NCBI GenBank assembly: GCA_947625025.1
Contig: CANQMQ010000009.1
Span: 1 to 64,000 of the forward strand
Source of the DNA: an uncultured Clostridia bacterium
GTDB lineage: Bacteria > Bacillota > Clostridia > Christensenellales > Borkfalkiaceae
Reading direction: 5' to 3'
DNA: 64,000 nt
Of the stretch, positions 53,304 through 61,795 are shown piece after piece. A program made the position numbers and the translations under genes. Under the pieces are notes generated by a model, which ran no database searches, had not been told where the DNA came from, and saw only the letters and a program-made list of their open reading frames with translations. The stretch's first letter is position 1, and each line of letters starts with the position of its first letter.

Positions 53304-54818
53304 ATGGAAAAAATCGGCATCATCGATTTGGGTTCCAACTCCGCGCGGCTCGTCATTGTAGAGTTTTTCGGCGACGGGCATTTCATGGTGGTAGACGAGC
53401 TGAAAGAGAGTGTCCGCCTCGGGCAGGACATGGATAGGGACGGCTTTTTGAAGCCGCAACGCGTCGCGGAGACCATTAAGACCTTAAAGATGTTCAAGCG
53501 CCTTTGCGACGCTTCGGGGGTAGAGCGCATCGTCGCCGTTGCGACGGCGGCCGTTCGGCGTGCCAAAAACCAGCGCTCCTTCCTCGATGAAATTCAGGCG
53601 ACGTGCGGCATCCGCGTAGACGTCCTCTCCGAAGAGGAGGAGGCCACCCTCGTATACCGCGGCGTCATCAATTCGATGGATATTCCCAAGGGAATTATCC
53701 TCGAGATCGGGGGCGGCAGTACCAAAATCATCTACTACAACCGCCGCTGTATCCTCCACTATGCAACGCTCGCCTTCGGCGCGGTCACACTCACCGACCT
53801 CTTTGCAGACGACGGCGTCTCTCCCGAAGCGCAGACGGAGCGCATCGAGGAGTTCTTCACCGAGCAGTTCAAGAAGATCGATTGGCTCTCCGAAGTGGAG
53901 CCCGATGTGCAGATGATCGGGGTAGGGGGTTCCTTCCGCAACCTCTATAAAATCAACCGCATGATCCGTAAGTACCCCGTCAACATCGTGCACAACTATC
54001 AGTTCACCACCGAAGATTTCAATTCGGTGTACGAGACGGTGCGCGTCCTCGATGTGGAGAAGCGCAAGCGCATCCGCGGCCTCTCGCCCGCCCGTGCGGA
54101 CATCATGCCCGCCGCCCTTGCCATCATCAAGGCCTTCACTTCCTACCTTTCCATCGAGAACTTCACGATCAGCGGCTCGGGGCTTCGGGAGGGCATCATG
54201 TTCAACCTCGCCGTCCCCGTTACGGTGGAGCGGCCCATCTCGGATGTGCTCTCCTATTCCCTCTCCACCCTCGTGCGGTATTACGGCTGTAATGAGGAGC
54301 ATGTGGAGCACGTCGTCCACCTCTCCATCCAGCTCTTCAAACAGCTCCGCGTGCTGCATAAATTCCCGCGGATCTACCTCAAAGTGCTCAAAATTGCGGC
54401 AAGCCTGCACGATTGCGGGCTCAAAGTGCGGTACTACAACAACCAAAAGCACAGCCGCTACATGATCTTAAACAGCGCCATCTACGGCGCCACCCACCGT
54501 GAAATTGTGCTCGCCGCCTTCGTTGCGGGGTGCCATCGGAAGGAGGACCTTCTCCCCGCCGATTGGAACCGCTTCCGCGACATCGTCACCGATGAGGATG
54601 TGGATATCGTGAAGAAGCTCGGGGTGCTCCTGCGCATCGCGGAGAGCCTCGATAGGAGCGGCCTCGGCGTGGTGAAGGGCATCAACTGCGACGTGTTGGG
54701 CGATTCCGTCATCATGAAAACCGAACTTGCGGGGGATGCCACCCTCGAAATATGCCAGGCGATGAAGGCCAATTTCGAATTCAAGCGGGCCTTCAAGAAA
54801 AACCTCGAGATCCTCTGA
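53304..54818 (+). CDS. ppx: Ppx/GppA-family phosphatase
   Basis: A 504-residue protein. The actin-like N-terminal domains show GIIDLGSNSARLVI (phosphate loop 1), VATAAVRRAKN, and ILEIGGGSTKI (loop 2). From about 310 on there is an HD-type helical domain (AASLHDCGLKVRYYNNQKHS). Members hydrolyse inorganic polyphosphate or pppGpp. It is followed by maf (overlap TGATG) and the MreB-like gene, so it is the first gene of a three-gene operon. Confidence 0.92.
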   Translation: MEKIGIIDLGSNSARLVIVEFFGDGHFMVVDELKESVRLGQDMDRDGFLKPQRVAETIKTLKMFKRLCDASGVERIVAVATAAVRRAKNQRSFLDEIQATCGIRVDVLSEEEEATLVYRGVINSMDIPKGIILEIGGGSTKIIYYNRRCILHYATLAFGAVTLTDLFADDGVSPEAQTERIEEFFTEQFKKIDWLSEVEPDVQMIGVGGSFRNLYKINRMIRKYPVNIVHNYQFTTEDFNSVYETVRVLDVEKRKRIRGLSPARADIMPAALAIIKAFTSYLSIENFTISGSGLREGIMFNLAVPVTVERPISDVLSYSLSTLVRYYGCNEEHVEHVVHLSIQLFKQLRVLHKFPRIYLKVLKIAASLHDCGLKVRYYNNQKHSRYMILNSAIYGATHREIVLAAFVAGCHRKEDLLPADWNRFRDIVTDEDVDIVKKLGVLLRIAESLDRSGLGVVKGINCDVLGDSVIMKTELAGDATLEICQAMKANFEFKRAFKKNLEIL

Positions 54819-55381
54819 TGCTGTTCCTGCTCGCAAGCAATTCCCCGCGAAGAAGGGAACTGCTTCATGAAATTACCCATGAGTTTCGCGTGGAGCCCTC
54901 TTTGTTCGAGGAATCGGCAAAGGGGCTTTCCGCGTATGAAACCGTGCGCCTGTTCGCCCGCGGCAAGGCGGAAGAGGTGCTCTCCCGCTTCCCCCATGCC
55001 CTCGTCCTCGGGGCGGATACCGTGGTCTCCCTCGATGGGGAGATCCTCGGAAAGCCCAAGGGGGAGGAGGACGCCCGCCGCATGCTCACCCGCCTTTCGG
55101 GGAGGGAGCACGAGGTGCTAACGGGCGTCTGCCTCATCTCCGAAAAATTCATCGAAGAGCGCGTTGCCACCACCCATGTCCGCTTCAACCTCCTCAAGAC
55201 CGAACTCATCGAGGCGTATGTACGAAGCGGGCTCCCCCTCGATAAGGCGGGGGCGTATGGCATTCAGGATGGTTACCCGCTCGTAGAGAGCATTGAAGGG
55301 AGTTATTCGAACGTGGTGGGGCTTCCCATCGAGGACGTAGCCCCCATGTACGCAAGAGCCTGTGGAGGAACCCATGATTAA
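54818..55381 (+). CDS. maf: Maf-family nucleotide pyrophosphatase
   Basis: A 187-residue protein with LLASNSPRRRELL at the start and VLGADTVVSLDGEILGKPKG in the middle, the Maf/YhdE motifs. These enzymes hydrolyse dTTP, UTP or modified nucleotides and affect septation when overproduced in Bacillus. Start ATG overlaps the ppx stop. The maf then mreB order is ancestral in Firmicutes. Confidence 0.94.
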   Translation: MLFLLASNSPRRRELLHEITHEFRVEPSLFEESAKGLSAYETVRLFARGKAEEVLSRFPHALVLGADTVVSLDGEILGKPKGEEDARRMLTRLSGREHEVLTGVCLISEKFIEERVATTHVRFNLLKTELIEAYVRSGLPLDKAGAYGIQDGYPLVESIEGSYSNVVGLPIEDVAPMYARACGGTHD

Positions 55382-56360
55382 ACTTGCAATCGACCTCGGA
55401 ACATCGGTCACAAAAATTTATCGGGTGGGCGTGGGCATCGTGCTCAGCGAGGCAACGTGCATTGCCGTTACCAAGGAAACGGGGGAGATCCGTGCCTTCG
55501 GCGACGAGGCCAAGCGCATGCTCGGAAAGACTGCGGAGCCCTCCGAAGTCGTGTTCCCCCTCGTGGAAGGGGAGATCCAAAATGAGGAATTGGCGGGCAG
55601 GCTCCTTTCTTGTCTCCTGAAGAAGGTGGTATCGCGCTCCTTCTTCGGCATCGAGGCCCTCTTCTGCATCCCCTGCGGGTGCACCAAAGAGGAGCGGGAG
55701 AAGTACCTCCGCGTCGCACGCATTGCGGGCATTTCGCGGGTCAACTTCGCCGAATCGCCCTACCTCGTCGCCCTCGGGCAGGATGTGCCCCTCTCCGATG
55801 TCAACCCCGTATTCGCGGTGGACGTGGGCGCGGGCAAGACTTCCATCGCCGCGTTTTCACTCGACGGCATGATCGCAGGCCTTACGATGAACGTGGGCGG
55901 CAACATGATGGATATCCGCATCATCGATTACGTTGCCGAGACCTTTGGGCTCAAGATCGGAGCCCTCACCGCGGAAAAACTCAAGAATACGGTGGGGAGC
56001 CTGCTCACAAACGACTATCAGAGCCAGATCGTCAACGGGCGGGATACGGCGTCGGGCCGTCCCGCATCGCTGAGCATCTCCTCGGCGGACGTCCTCTTCC
56101 CCATCCGCATCTATGTGGATAAAATCATCGAATACGCCGAACTCGTGCTCAAAAAGCTGCCCGCCGAAGTCTCGGCCACGGTGTGCAAGAGCGGGGTATA
56201 CTTTGCGGGCGGCGTGTGTAACCTTGCGGGATTTGCGGAATACGTCTCCGACCGCCTGCAAATGGAGGCCCACATCGGGCAGGATGCGCAGGCCGAAGTC
56301 ATTTTGGGCGGCGGAAGGGTCGCGGGCAGCGCCGCGCTCCTTCGGAAAATCGCCCGCTGA
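55374..56360 (+). CDS. MreB-like actin
   Basis: A 328-residue actin-fold protein: AIDLGTSVTKIYRVGVGIVLSEAT (phosphate 1), AVDVGAGKTSIAAFSLDG (phosphate 2) and GVYFAGGVCNLAGF (adenosine). Length is that of MreB, but sequence is divergent, and mreC and mreD do not follow (a T-box and pheST do). It may organise peptidoglycan synthesis or be a specialised paralogue. ATG 55374 with GGAGG 5 nt upstream overlaps the maf end. Confidence 0.85.
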   Translation: MIKLAIDLGTSVTKIYRVGVGIVLSEATCIAVTKETGEIRAFGDEAKRMLGKTAEPSEVVFPLVEGEIQNEELAGRLLSCLLKKVVSRSFFGIEALFCIPCGCTKEEREKYLRVARIAGISRVNFAESPYLVALGQDVPLSDVNPVFAVDVGAGKTSIAAFSLDGMIAGLTMNVGGNMMDIRIIDYVAETFGLKIGALTAEKLKNTVGSLLTNDYQSQIVNGRDTASGRPASLSISSADVLFPIRIYVDKIIEYAELVLKKLPAEVSATVCKSGVYFAGGVCNLAGFAEYVSDRLQMEAHIGQDAQAEVILGGGRVAGSAALLRKIAR

Positions 56361-56376
56361 TCGTGTATAAAATCGG

Positions 56377-56405
56377 TTGACTTCTTCGTAAAACTTGCTT
56401 ATAAT
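56377..56405 (+). promoter_or_regulatory. pheST promoter
   Basis: TTGACT (56377-56382), 17-bp spacer, TATAAT (56400-56405). Confidence 0.82.
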
Positions 56406-56411
56406 AAGAAA

Positions 56412-56660
56412 AAAGGCGATGAAGCGGAAGAGACGCACCCACAGCTTTCCTTCCAGAGAGGGGAATTTTGGCTGAGAGGTCCCCACGAGAGCGGGTGCGG
56501 TATTCCCCCGCGAGCCGCCTCTCCGAATCGAACTTCAAGAGAGGCCGTAACCCCGCGTCAGAGGAGAAAGAGGCGTACCATGTCTGAGATATGGGCGCGA
56601 AAACAGGTGGTACCGCGGAAATTTACGCCCTGTTGACGGATGTCGGCAGGGCGCTTTTAT
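56412..56660 (+). ncRNA. T-box riboswitch (Phe) upstream of pheST
   Basis: The T-box sequence AGGTGGTACCGCG lies at 56605-56617. A UUC (Phe) specifier is placed at 56534-56536 in the 3' side of the stem I internal loop (AACTTCAAGAGAGG). The terminator is GCCCTG (56627-56632) with CAGGGC (56647-56652) and GCTTTT. Uncharged tRNA-Phe should stabilise the antiterminator and allow pheST expression. Confidence 0.94.
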
Positions 56661-56681
56661 TTGGAAAAAAGGAGGCCGTAG

Positions 56682-57704
56682 ATGGAAGAAAACATTGAAA
56701 AAGTCGTAGAAGAGGCCGCATTGGAGGCGGAGGGGGCGCAGTCCTCCCGCGCACTCTATGAGGTCAAGATGAAATTCTTGGGCCGCACGGGGAAGGTGAC
56801 CGCGCTCCTCAAGAATATGCGGGAAATTGCAGCCGAAGCCCGCCCCGCCTTCGGGAAGCGGGTGAATGCCGTGCGGGAAAAGCTCGAAGAGCTCTTCTCC
56901 CGCCTCGAGGAGAAGGTAAAGGAGCGGGAACTTGCAGCCCGCCTCAAGGAGGAGGAGATAGACGTCACCCTCCCCGGCCGCCATCAGAGGGCGGGCGCCC
57001 TTCACCCCGTAACGAGAATTAAGAGCGAGCTCATAGAAATTTTCTCGGGGATGGGCTTTGAGGTATTCGAAGGGCCCGAGATCGAGAGCGAGTATTACAA
57101 CTTCACCGCCCTCAACACCCCCGCAGACCACCCCGCCCGTGCGATGCAGGATACCTTCTACATCACCGATGAATTTTTACTCCGCACCCAGACGAGCGCG
57201 GGGCAAATTCGCCTGATGGAGAAAAAGAAGCCGCCCATCAAGATGCTCTCCCCGGGCAAGGTATTCCGTGCGGACGACGACGCCACCCACTCCCCGATGT
57301 TCCATCAGATGGAGGGGCTCGTCGTCGATAAGCACATCACCCTCTGCGATTTGCAGGGCATGCTCGATGAATTTGCCCGCAAAGTCTTTTCGGAAACGAG
57401 CAAGACGAGGCTCCGCCCCTCCTACTTCCCCTTCACCGAACCCTCGGTGGAAGTGGATGTCTCCTGTGCCGCATGCGGCGGGAAGGGGTGCTCCCTCTGC
57501 AAGGGGACGGGCTGGATCGAAGTGCTCGGAGCGGGCATGGTAAACAGGCACGTTCTCGAGAACTGCGGCATCGACCCCGATGAGTATTCGGGCTTCGCCT
57601 TCGGCATGGGCATCGAGCGCATTGCGATGCTCAAATACGGCATCAACCATATCCGTCTGTTTACCGAAAACGACGTGCGCTTTTTGAAGGAATTCGAGGA
57701 TTAA
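56682..57704 (+). CDS. pheS: Phenylalanyl-tRNA synthetase alpha subunit
   Basis: A 340-residue class II subunit. A coiled-coil N-terminus (1-90) is followed by the catalytic domain: [19 protein letters not shown] (motif 1), [22 protein letters not shown] (motif 2), [18 protein letters not shown] (motif 3). The Cys cluster [17 protein letters not shown] is a common PheS insertion. Partner PheT follows after 13 nt. Confidence 0.98.
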   Translation: MEENIEKVVEEAALEAEGAQSSRALYEVKMKFLGRTGKVTALLKNMREIAAEARPAFGKRVNAVREKLEELFSRLEEKVKERELAARLKEEEIDVTLPGRHQRAGALHPVTRIKSELIEIFSGMGFEVFEGPEIESEYYNFTALNTPADHPARAMQDTFYITDEFLLRTQTSAGQIRLMEKKKPPIKMLSPGKVFRADDDATHSPMFHQMEGLVVDKHITLCDLQGMLDEFARKVFSETSKTRLRPSYFPFTEPSVEVDVSCAACGGKGCSLCKGTGWIEVLGAGMVNRHVLENCGIDPDEYSGFAFGMGIERIAMLKYGINHIRLFTENDVRFLKEFED

Positions 57705-57717
57705 GGGGGGAAGAGAG

Positions 57718-60126
57718 ATGAAAGTACCGTTCAGTTGGCTCAAGGAATATGTACCCATCGGAATTACGGCAGAGGAACTCGAAGAGAAGCTCTTCTCCTG
57801 CGGCTTCGAGGTGGAGGAACTCATCTACCTCGGCAAGGACGTGGAGAAGGTGGTTACGGGAAGAATCACGAAGTGTGAAAAGCACCCCGATGCGGACAGG
57901 CTCACCGTGTGTACGGTGGACTGCGGCGGCTTCGGCGTCAAGCAAATTTGCACCGCCGCCACCAATGTATTTGAAGGGGCCATCGTGCCCGTCGCCCTCG
58001 ACGGCTCCACCGTAAAGCATGAGGGCGGCATTCAGAAAATTAAGACGGGCAAGCTCCGCGGCGTCGTCTCCGAAGGCATGTTCTGCTCGGGAGAGGAGCT
58101 CGGCATTACCGAGGATCATTACGAGGGTGCGGAGTTCAACGGCATCCTCATCCTTGATGCGGGCACCCCTTTGGGCGTGGATATCCGCACCGTCGTGGGC
58201 ATCGACGACTACGTATTCGATATCGCCGTCACCGCCAACCGCCCCGATTGCCAGAGCGTATACGGCATGGCCCGCGAGGTTGCCGCCATCCTGAAAGCGC
58301 CCCTAAAGCCCCTCGATGTGAGCTACACCCCCGCCCCGACCGATGTTGTCATTCGCGTGGAAGTACGGGAGCCCGCCCTCTGCCCGCTGTATGCGGGGAG
58401 CTATGTGAAGGACGTCAAGATCGGGGTCTCCCCCCGATGGATGCGCCGCCGCCTCGCCGTGATGGGGCTGCGCTCGGTGAACAACGTCGTCGATATCACC
58501 AACTACGTCCTCCTCGAGGTGGGCCAGCCCATGCACGCCTTCGACCGCACCTATCTGCATGGGGATAAGATCGTCGTTCGCTGTGCCGAAGAGGGGGAGA
58601 AAATCGTTACCCTCGATGAGAAGGAATTCTCCCTCCACCCCGAAAATCTCCTCATTTGCGACGGGGAGCGGCCCGTAGCCCTTGCGGGGGTGATGGGCGG
58701 CCTCAACAGCGAAATTCGGGAAAATACGGGGGACGTGTTCCTCGAAGCCGCCTGCTTTGCCCGCGACAGCGTGAGAAAGACCTCCCGCGCCTTGGGGCAG
58801 AGGAGCGATTCCTCGGCACGGTTCGAGCGGGGGGTATACGAAATTTCCGTCCATGAGGGAATGGGCCGCGCCCTGCACCTCTTTGAGGAGCTCGGATGCG
58901 GGAAGCCTACAACTTACAGGACGGCGGTGGGCAAACACGCCGACCCCGCCCGCATGGAACATAAATCCATCGAGACCTCCTATGGAAAGCTCGATGCCGT
59001 GCTCGGCATCCACGTCCCCGAAGGGGAAGTCGTTGCCATCTTAGAGCGTTTAGGCTTCGAAGTTTCAGACATGGGTGCCACGTTTTCCGTCAAGGTGCCC
59101 CTTTGGAGGGAGGATATCGATGGCTACCCCGACCTCGCGGAAGAGGTCATTCGTTCCTATGGGTACTCCCACATGACGCCCACCTTCCTCGAGAACGCCA
59201 CCGTCACCCACGGCGGGCTCAACCTCGCCCAAAAGCAGGAGCTCCACTTCAAGGAAGCGCTTGCGGCGGAGGGATTCTATGAGGCGCTCGGGTATTCCTT
59301 CTATTCTCCCAAGGATTTCGACCTACTCCGCCTGCCCGCAGACGCCCCCGAACGCAGGGCAATCACCCTTCTCAACCCGCTCGGCGAGGACCTCTCGGTG
59401 ATGCGTACCATCCTCGCTCCCACCATGCTCGCAAACGTCGTGCGCAACGTGCGGCGGGGGAACGAGGCGGGGCGGCTGTTTGAGGTGGCCAACGTCTACC
59501 TCGGGGAATTCCCCTTAAAGGAACTGCCCGAAGAGCGCAAGAAGGTCTCGCTCGGGCTGTGGGGAGACGGTGATTTCTTCGACCTCAAGGGGGCAATCGA
59601 AGGGGCGGCGGCGCGGTTCGATGTAAAACTGACCTTCGAACGGGGCGAAAGGCCCTTCCTGCACCCGGGGGCAACCGCCGTCATCAAGCTCGGGGAAAAG
59701 GAGATCGGCTGGCTCGGAGAACTGCACCCCGCTCTCGCAAATGAGCTCGCCCTCGAGAAGAAGGTGTTCCTTGCCGAGCTCGATTACGCCCTGCTCTCCC
59801 GCAAATTCCGCCGCGAAATCGTATTCAAGCCCCTTGCGAAGTTCCCCGACGTCGAGCGCGACCTCGCCGTCGTCGTCGATGAAAAGGTGACCTGTGCCGA
59901 GATGCAGGCCTGCATCCTCCGCGCCTGCAAGGCTGCCAAATCGGCGGAGCTCTTCGATGTTTACCGCGATGAGCGCATCGGGCAGGGCAAGAAGAGCATG
60001 GCCTTCCGCATCACCTTCTCTCCCGACCCCGCCTCCGATAAGGGCCTCACCCCCGAAGCGGTGGATGGATTTTTCAACAAAATTGTGGGAAATCTCACCC
60101 ACACCCTCGGCGCCCAACTCCGCTGA
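57718..60126 (+). CDS. pheT: Phenylalanyl-tRNA synthetase beta subunit
   Basis: An 802-residue protein of standard PheT length: an N-terminal tRNA-binding OB domain (about 40-150), B3/B4 editing domain, B5 domain, then the catalytic-like core and a C-terminal ferredoxin-fold anticodon domain (PLAKFPDVERDLAVVVDEKV). It forms the alpha2-beta2 enzyme and edits Tyr-tRNA-Phe. A strong terminator follows. Confidence 0.98.
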   Translation: MKVPFSWLKEYVPIGITAEELEEKLFSCGFEVEELIYLGKDVEKVVTGRITKCEKHPDADRLTVCTVDCGGFGVKQICTAATNVFEGAIVPVALDGSTVKHEGGIQKIKTGKLRGVVSEGMFCSGEELGITEDHYEGAEFNGILILDAGTPLGVDIRTVVGIDDYVFDIAVTANRPDCQSVYGMAREVAAILKAPLKPLDVSYTPAPTDVVIRVEVREPALCPLYAGSYVKDVKIGVSPRWMRRRLAVMGLRSVNNVVDITNYVLLEVGQPMHAFDRTYLHGDKIVVRCAEEGEKIVTLDEKEFSLHPENLLICDGERPVALAGVMGGLNSEIRENTGDVFLEAACFARDSVRKTSRALGQRSDSSARFERGVYEISVHEGMGRALHLFEELGCGKPTTYRTAVGKHADPARMEHKSIETSYGKLDAVLGIHVPEGEVVAILERLGFEVSDMGATFSVKVPLWREDIDGYPDLAEEVIRSYGYSHMTPTFLENATVTHGGLNLAQKQELHFKEALAAEGFYEALGYSFYSPKDFDLLRLPADAPERRAITLLNPLGEDLSVMRTILAPTMLANVVRNVRRGNEAGRLFEVANVYLGEFPLKELPEERKKVSLGLWGDGDFFDLKGAIEGAAARFDVKLTFERGERPFLHPGATAVIKLGEKEIGWLGELHPALANELALEKKVFLAELDYALLSRKFRREIVFKPLAKFPDVERDLAVVVDEKVTCAEMQACILRACKAAKSAELFDVYRDERIGQGKKSMAFRITFSPDPASDKGLTPEAVDGFFNKIVGNLTHTLGAQLR

Positions 60127-60140
60127 TTTATTACAAAATA

Positions 60141-60174
60141 ATGCGGCACCCACAGACATGGGTGCCGCATTTTT
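60141..60174. terminator. Terminator of pheST
   Basis: ATGCGGCACCCA (60141-60152) and TGGGTGCCGCAT (60159-60170) enclose CAGACA, then TTTTC. It also serves the convergent gene. Confidence 0.9.
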
Positions 60175-60190
60175 CATGTACCTATCATTT

Positions 60191-61276
60191 TTACGCCGTA
60201 GCGGGCTTCTTCTCCTTTTTGAGCTGTTTTTCGAGCTCTTCACGGGTCTCCTCGATCTCGGCCTCGGTATCCTCCACCTCGACGCCGTCCAAGATATCCT
60301 GCAATTTGTATTCCTCGTTGAGGAACTTGATGGTCTGATAGCCGATGACGGTGGTGAGCGTCCCGTTGACGAGCCCCTGCACCGAGGAATCCACGAGGGC
60401 GGCGATGGCAGTCCCGAGCAGGGGAATACCCTTGAGGGCGCCGCTCATCGCCTTGGCGACCGTGCTCCCGATGTTGGCGGTCCCCACGCCGTAGGCGACG
60501 AGGGAATTCTGAATGACCCGCCCGAAGATGCGGGCAAGGCGGGCATCGGAGGGGCGGAAGCCGTAGAGGAATACGAGATCCTTCACGAGTTGCAGGTTGA
60601 CGAATACGACGAGCAGGGCATCGACCTTTGCCGACTGCGAGGAGGCGGAGAACATGGCAGAGCGCATGGCGCTTCGGAAGATCAGATCGCGGGCAGACTT
60701 CTTCACCGAACCGCGGTAGAGCTGGGTAAGGCAGATCTTGATGCCGTCCTCATCGCCCGCCCGCATCGCAATGGCGAGCCGCCCCACCACTTCGCTATCG
60801 TACCACCCCACCCCTTCCACACGGGAAGTGAGGTCGATCACCTTATCCGCGATCTCATGGCGGAGGCGCCTGTTGTGCCTTTGGGCCTTCTTGGCGGTGT
60901 ACGCGTTGACGTTCGTCTCAAAGTAATCGGCGCGCATAATTTTCACGGTGGGCACGATGAAGAAGGCGATGTACAGCATGAGGCTTACGACGCCCGCAAC
61001 GTACCCCGCATATTTGTTGAGTTCATACACCTTGAGGGAGACGAGGAGCAGCACCCCGAAGATGAGAACGCCCACCGTCGCCGCAAGGAAGCGCAGGAAA
61101 AACTTTGCCCCGCGCACATTCTGGCGCTTGGTGTAGCGCTGTTCGTATTCATAGATGGTGAGCTTGCTCAGGCCATCGGAGACGGGTTTTTCCTGTACCT
61201 TCTCCTTGGCCTGTTCTTGTGCCTCCTTAGGCACTTCCACGAGGGCAAGCTCGGCAGACTTTCCGCGTTTTTTCAT
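60191..61276 (-). CDS. DUF697-family membrane protein (YcjF-like)
   Basis: A 361-residue protein with an N-terminal basic/charged tail, two membrane helices (about 60-85 and 90-112), and a C-terminal DUF697-like region (VDALLVVFVNLQLVKDLVFLYGFRPS, then IGSTVAKAMSGALKGIPLLGTAIAALVDSSVQGLVNGTLTTVIGY). YcjF relatives are linked to envelope stress or GTPase partners, but no reaction is known. The end is a charged coiled coil. SD AAGGAGG; promoter TTTACA (61332-61327), 17 bp, TATAAT (61309-61304), minus strand. Confidence 0.85.
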   Translation of the reverse strand: MKKRGKSAELALVEVPKEAQEQAKEKVQEKPVSDGLSKLTIYEYEQRYTKRQNVRGAKFFLRFLAATVGVLIFGVLLLVSLKVYELNKYAGYVAGVVSLMLYIAFFIVPTVKIMRADYFETNVNAYTAKKAQRHNRRLRHEIADKVIDLTSRVEGVGWYDSEVVGRLAIAMRAGDEDGIKICLTQLYRGSVKKSARDLIFRSAMRSAMFSASSQSAKVDALLVVFVNLQLVKDLVFLYGFRPSDARLARIFGRVIQNSLVAYGVGTANIGSTVAKAMSGALKGIPLLGTAIAALVDSSVQGLVNGTLTTVIGYQTIKFLNEEYKLQDILDGVEVEDTEAEIEETREELEKQLKKEKKPATA

Positions 61277-61303
61277 ATCGACCTCCTTGTGGGATCACGG
61301 TGA

Positions 61304-61332
61304 ATTATACTACAAATTTCCTGCTTTGTAAA
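61304..61332 (-). promoter_or_regulatory. Promoter of the DUF697 gene
   Basis: On the minus strand TTTACA, 17-bp spacer, TATAAT. Confidence 0.75.
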
Positions 61333-61439
61333 GGGATTTCGGAAAAATGCCGCGGGAATGTCCTCCAACCGCGGAATGATTTGGAAACACTTTCTTCTCC
61401 GCCCGCAGGCTCTTCCCGCAAAAACTTCGGCGAGAATGC

Positions 61440-61468
61440 TTGCAAACGGCGGGGGGTTATGGTATAAT
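61440..61468 (+). promoter_or_regulatory. Promoter of a leaderless zinc-ribbon gene
   Basis: TTGCAA (61440-61445), 17-bp spacer, TATAAT (61463-61468), then TTTTTT and ATG 61475. The -10 to ATG gap is 6 nt. Confidence 0.78.
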
Positions 61469-61474
61469 TTTTTT

Positions 61475-61732
61475 ATGAAACGCAACACGGTCTATGAGGA
61501 TAGGGAGATAAAGCGGCAAAAGGGGCTCGAAAAGCATTCCATCGTCTGCCCGCACTGCGGCAAGCCCGCACTTGACCACATGACGGAGTGCCCCCACTGC
61601 AAGGGTAAGCTCACCCCGCGGGGGTACGTCCCGCCCGACGAGAAGAAACTCAAGATCATCAAGATCATTTCGTACTCGGTGGGGACGGTGGTCGCCATCG
61701 GCCTCATCATCTACCTTATCTTCTTCCGTTGA
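61475..61732 (+). CDS. Zinc-ribbon membrane protein, leaderless
   Basis: An 85-residue protein. CPHCGKPALDHMTECPHCKGK (two CPHC knuckles, residues 25-45, split as C25-x2-C28 and C39-x2-C42) is a zinc ribbon, and residues 59-83 form one membrane helix. Small proteins of this plan may sense or scaffold at the membrane; no function known. No SD: the promoter stands 6 nt before ATG, so the transcript is leaderless. tex follows about 60 nt downstream. Confidence 0.8.
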   Translation: MKRNTVYEDREIKRQKGLEKHSIVCPHCGKPALDHMTECPHCKGKLTPRGYVPPDEKKLKIIKIISYSVGTVVAIGLIIYLIFFR

Positions 61733-61795
61733 TCCTCTCGGCCCCTTTGGGGGAAGCGGATGGAAAAGAGGGAAAAGCATAAATCAGGAGACCAT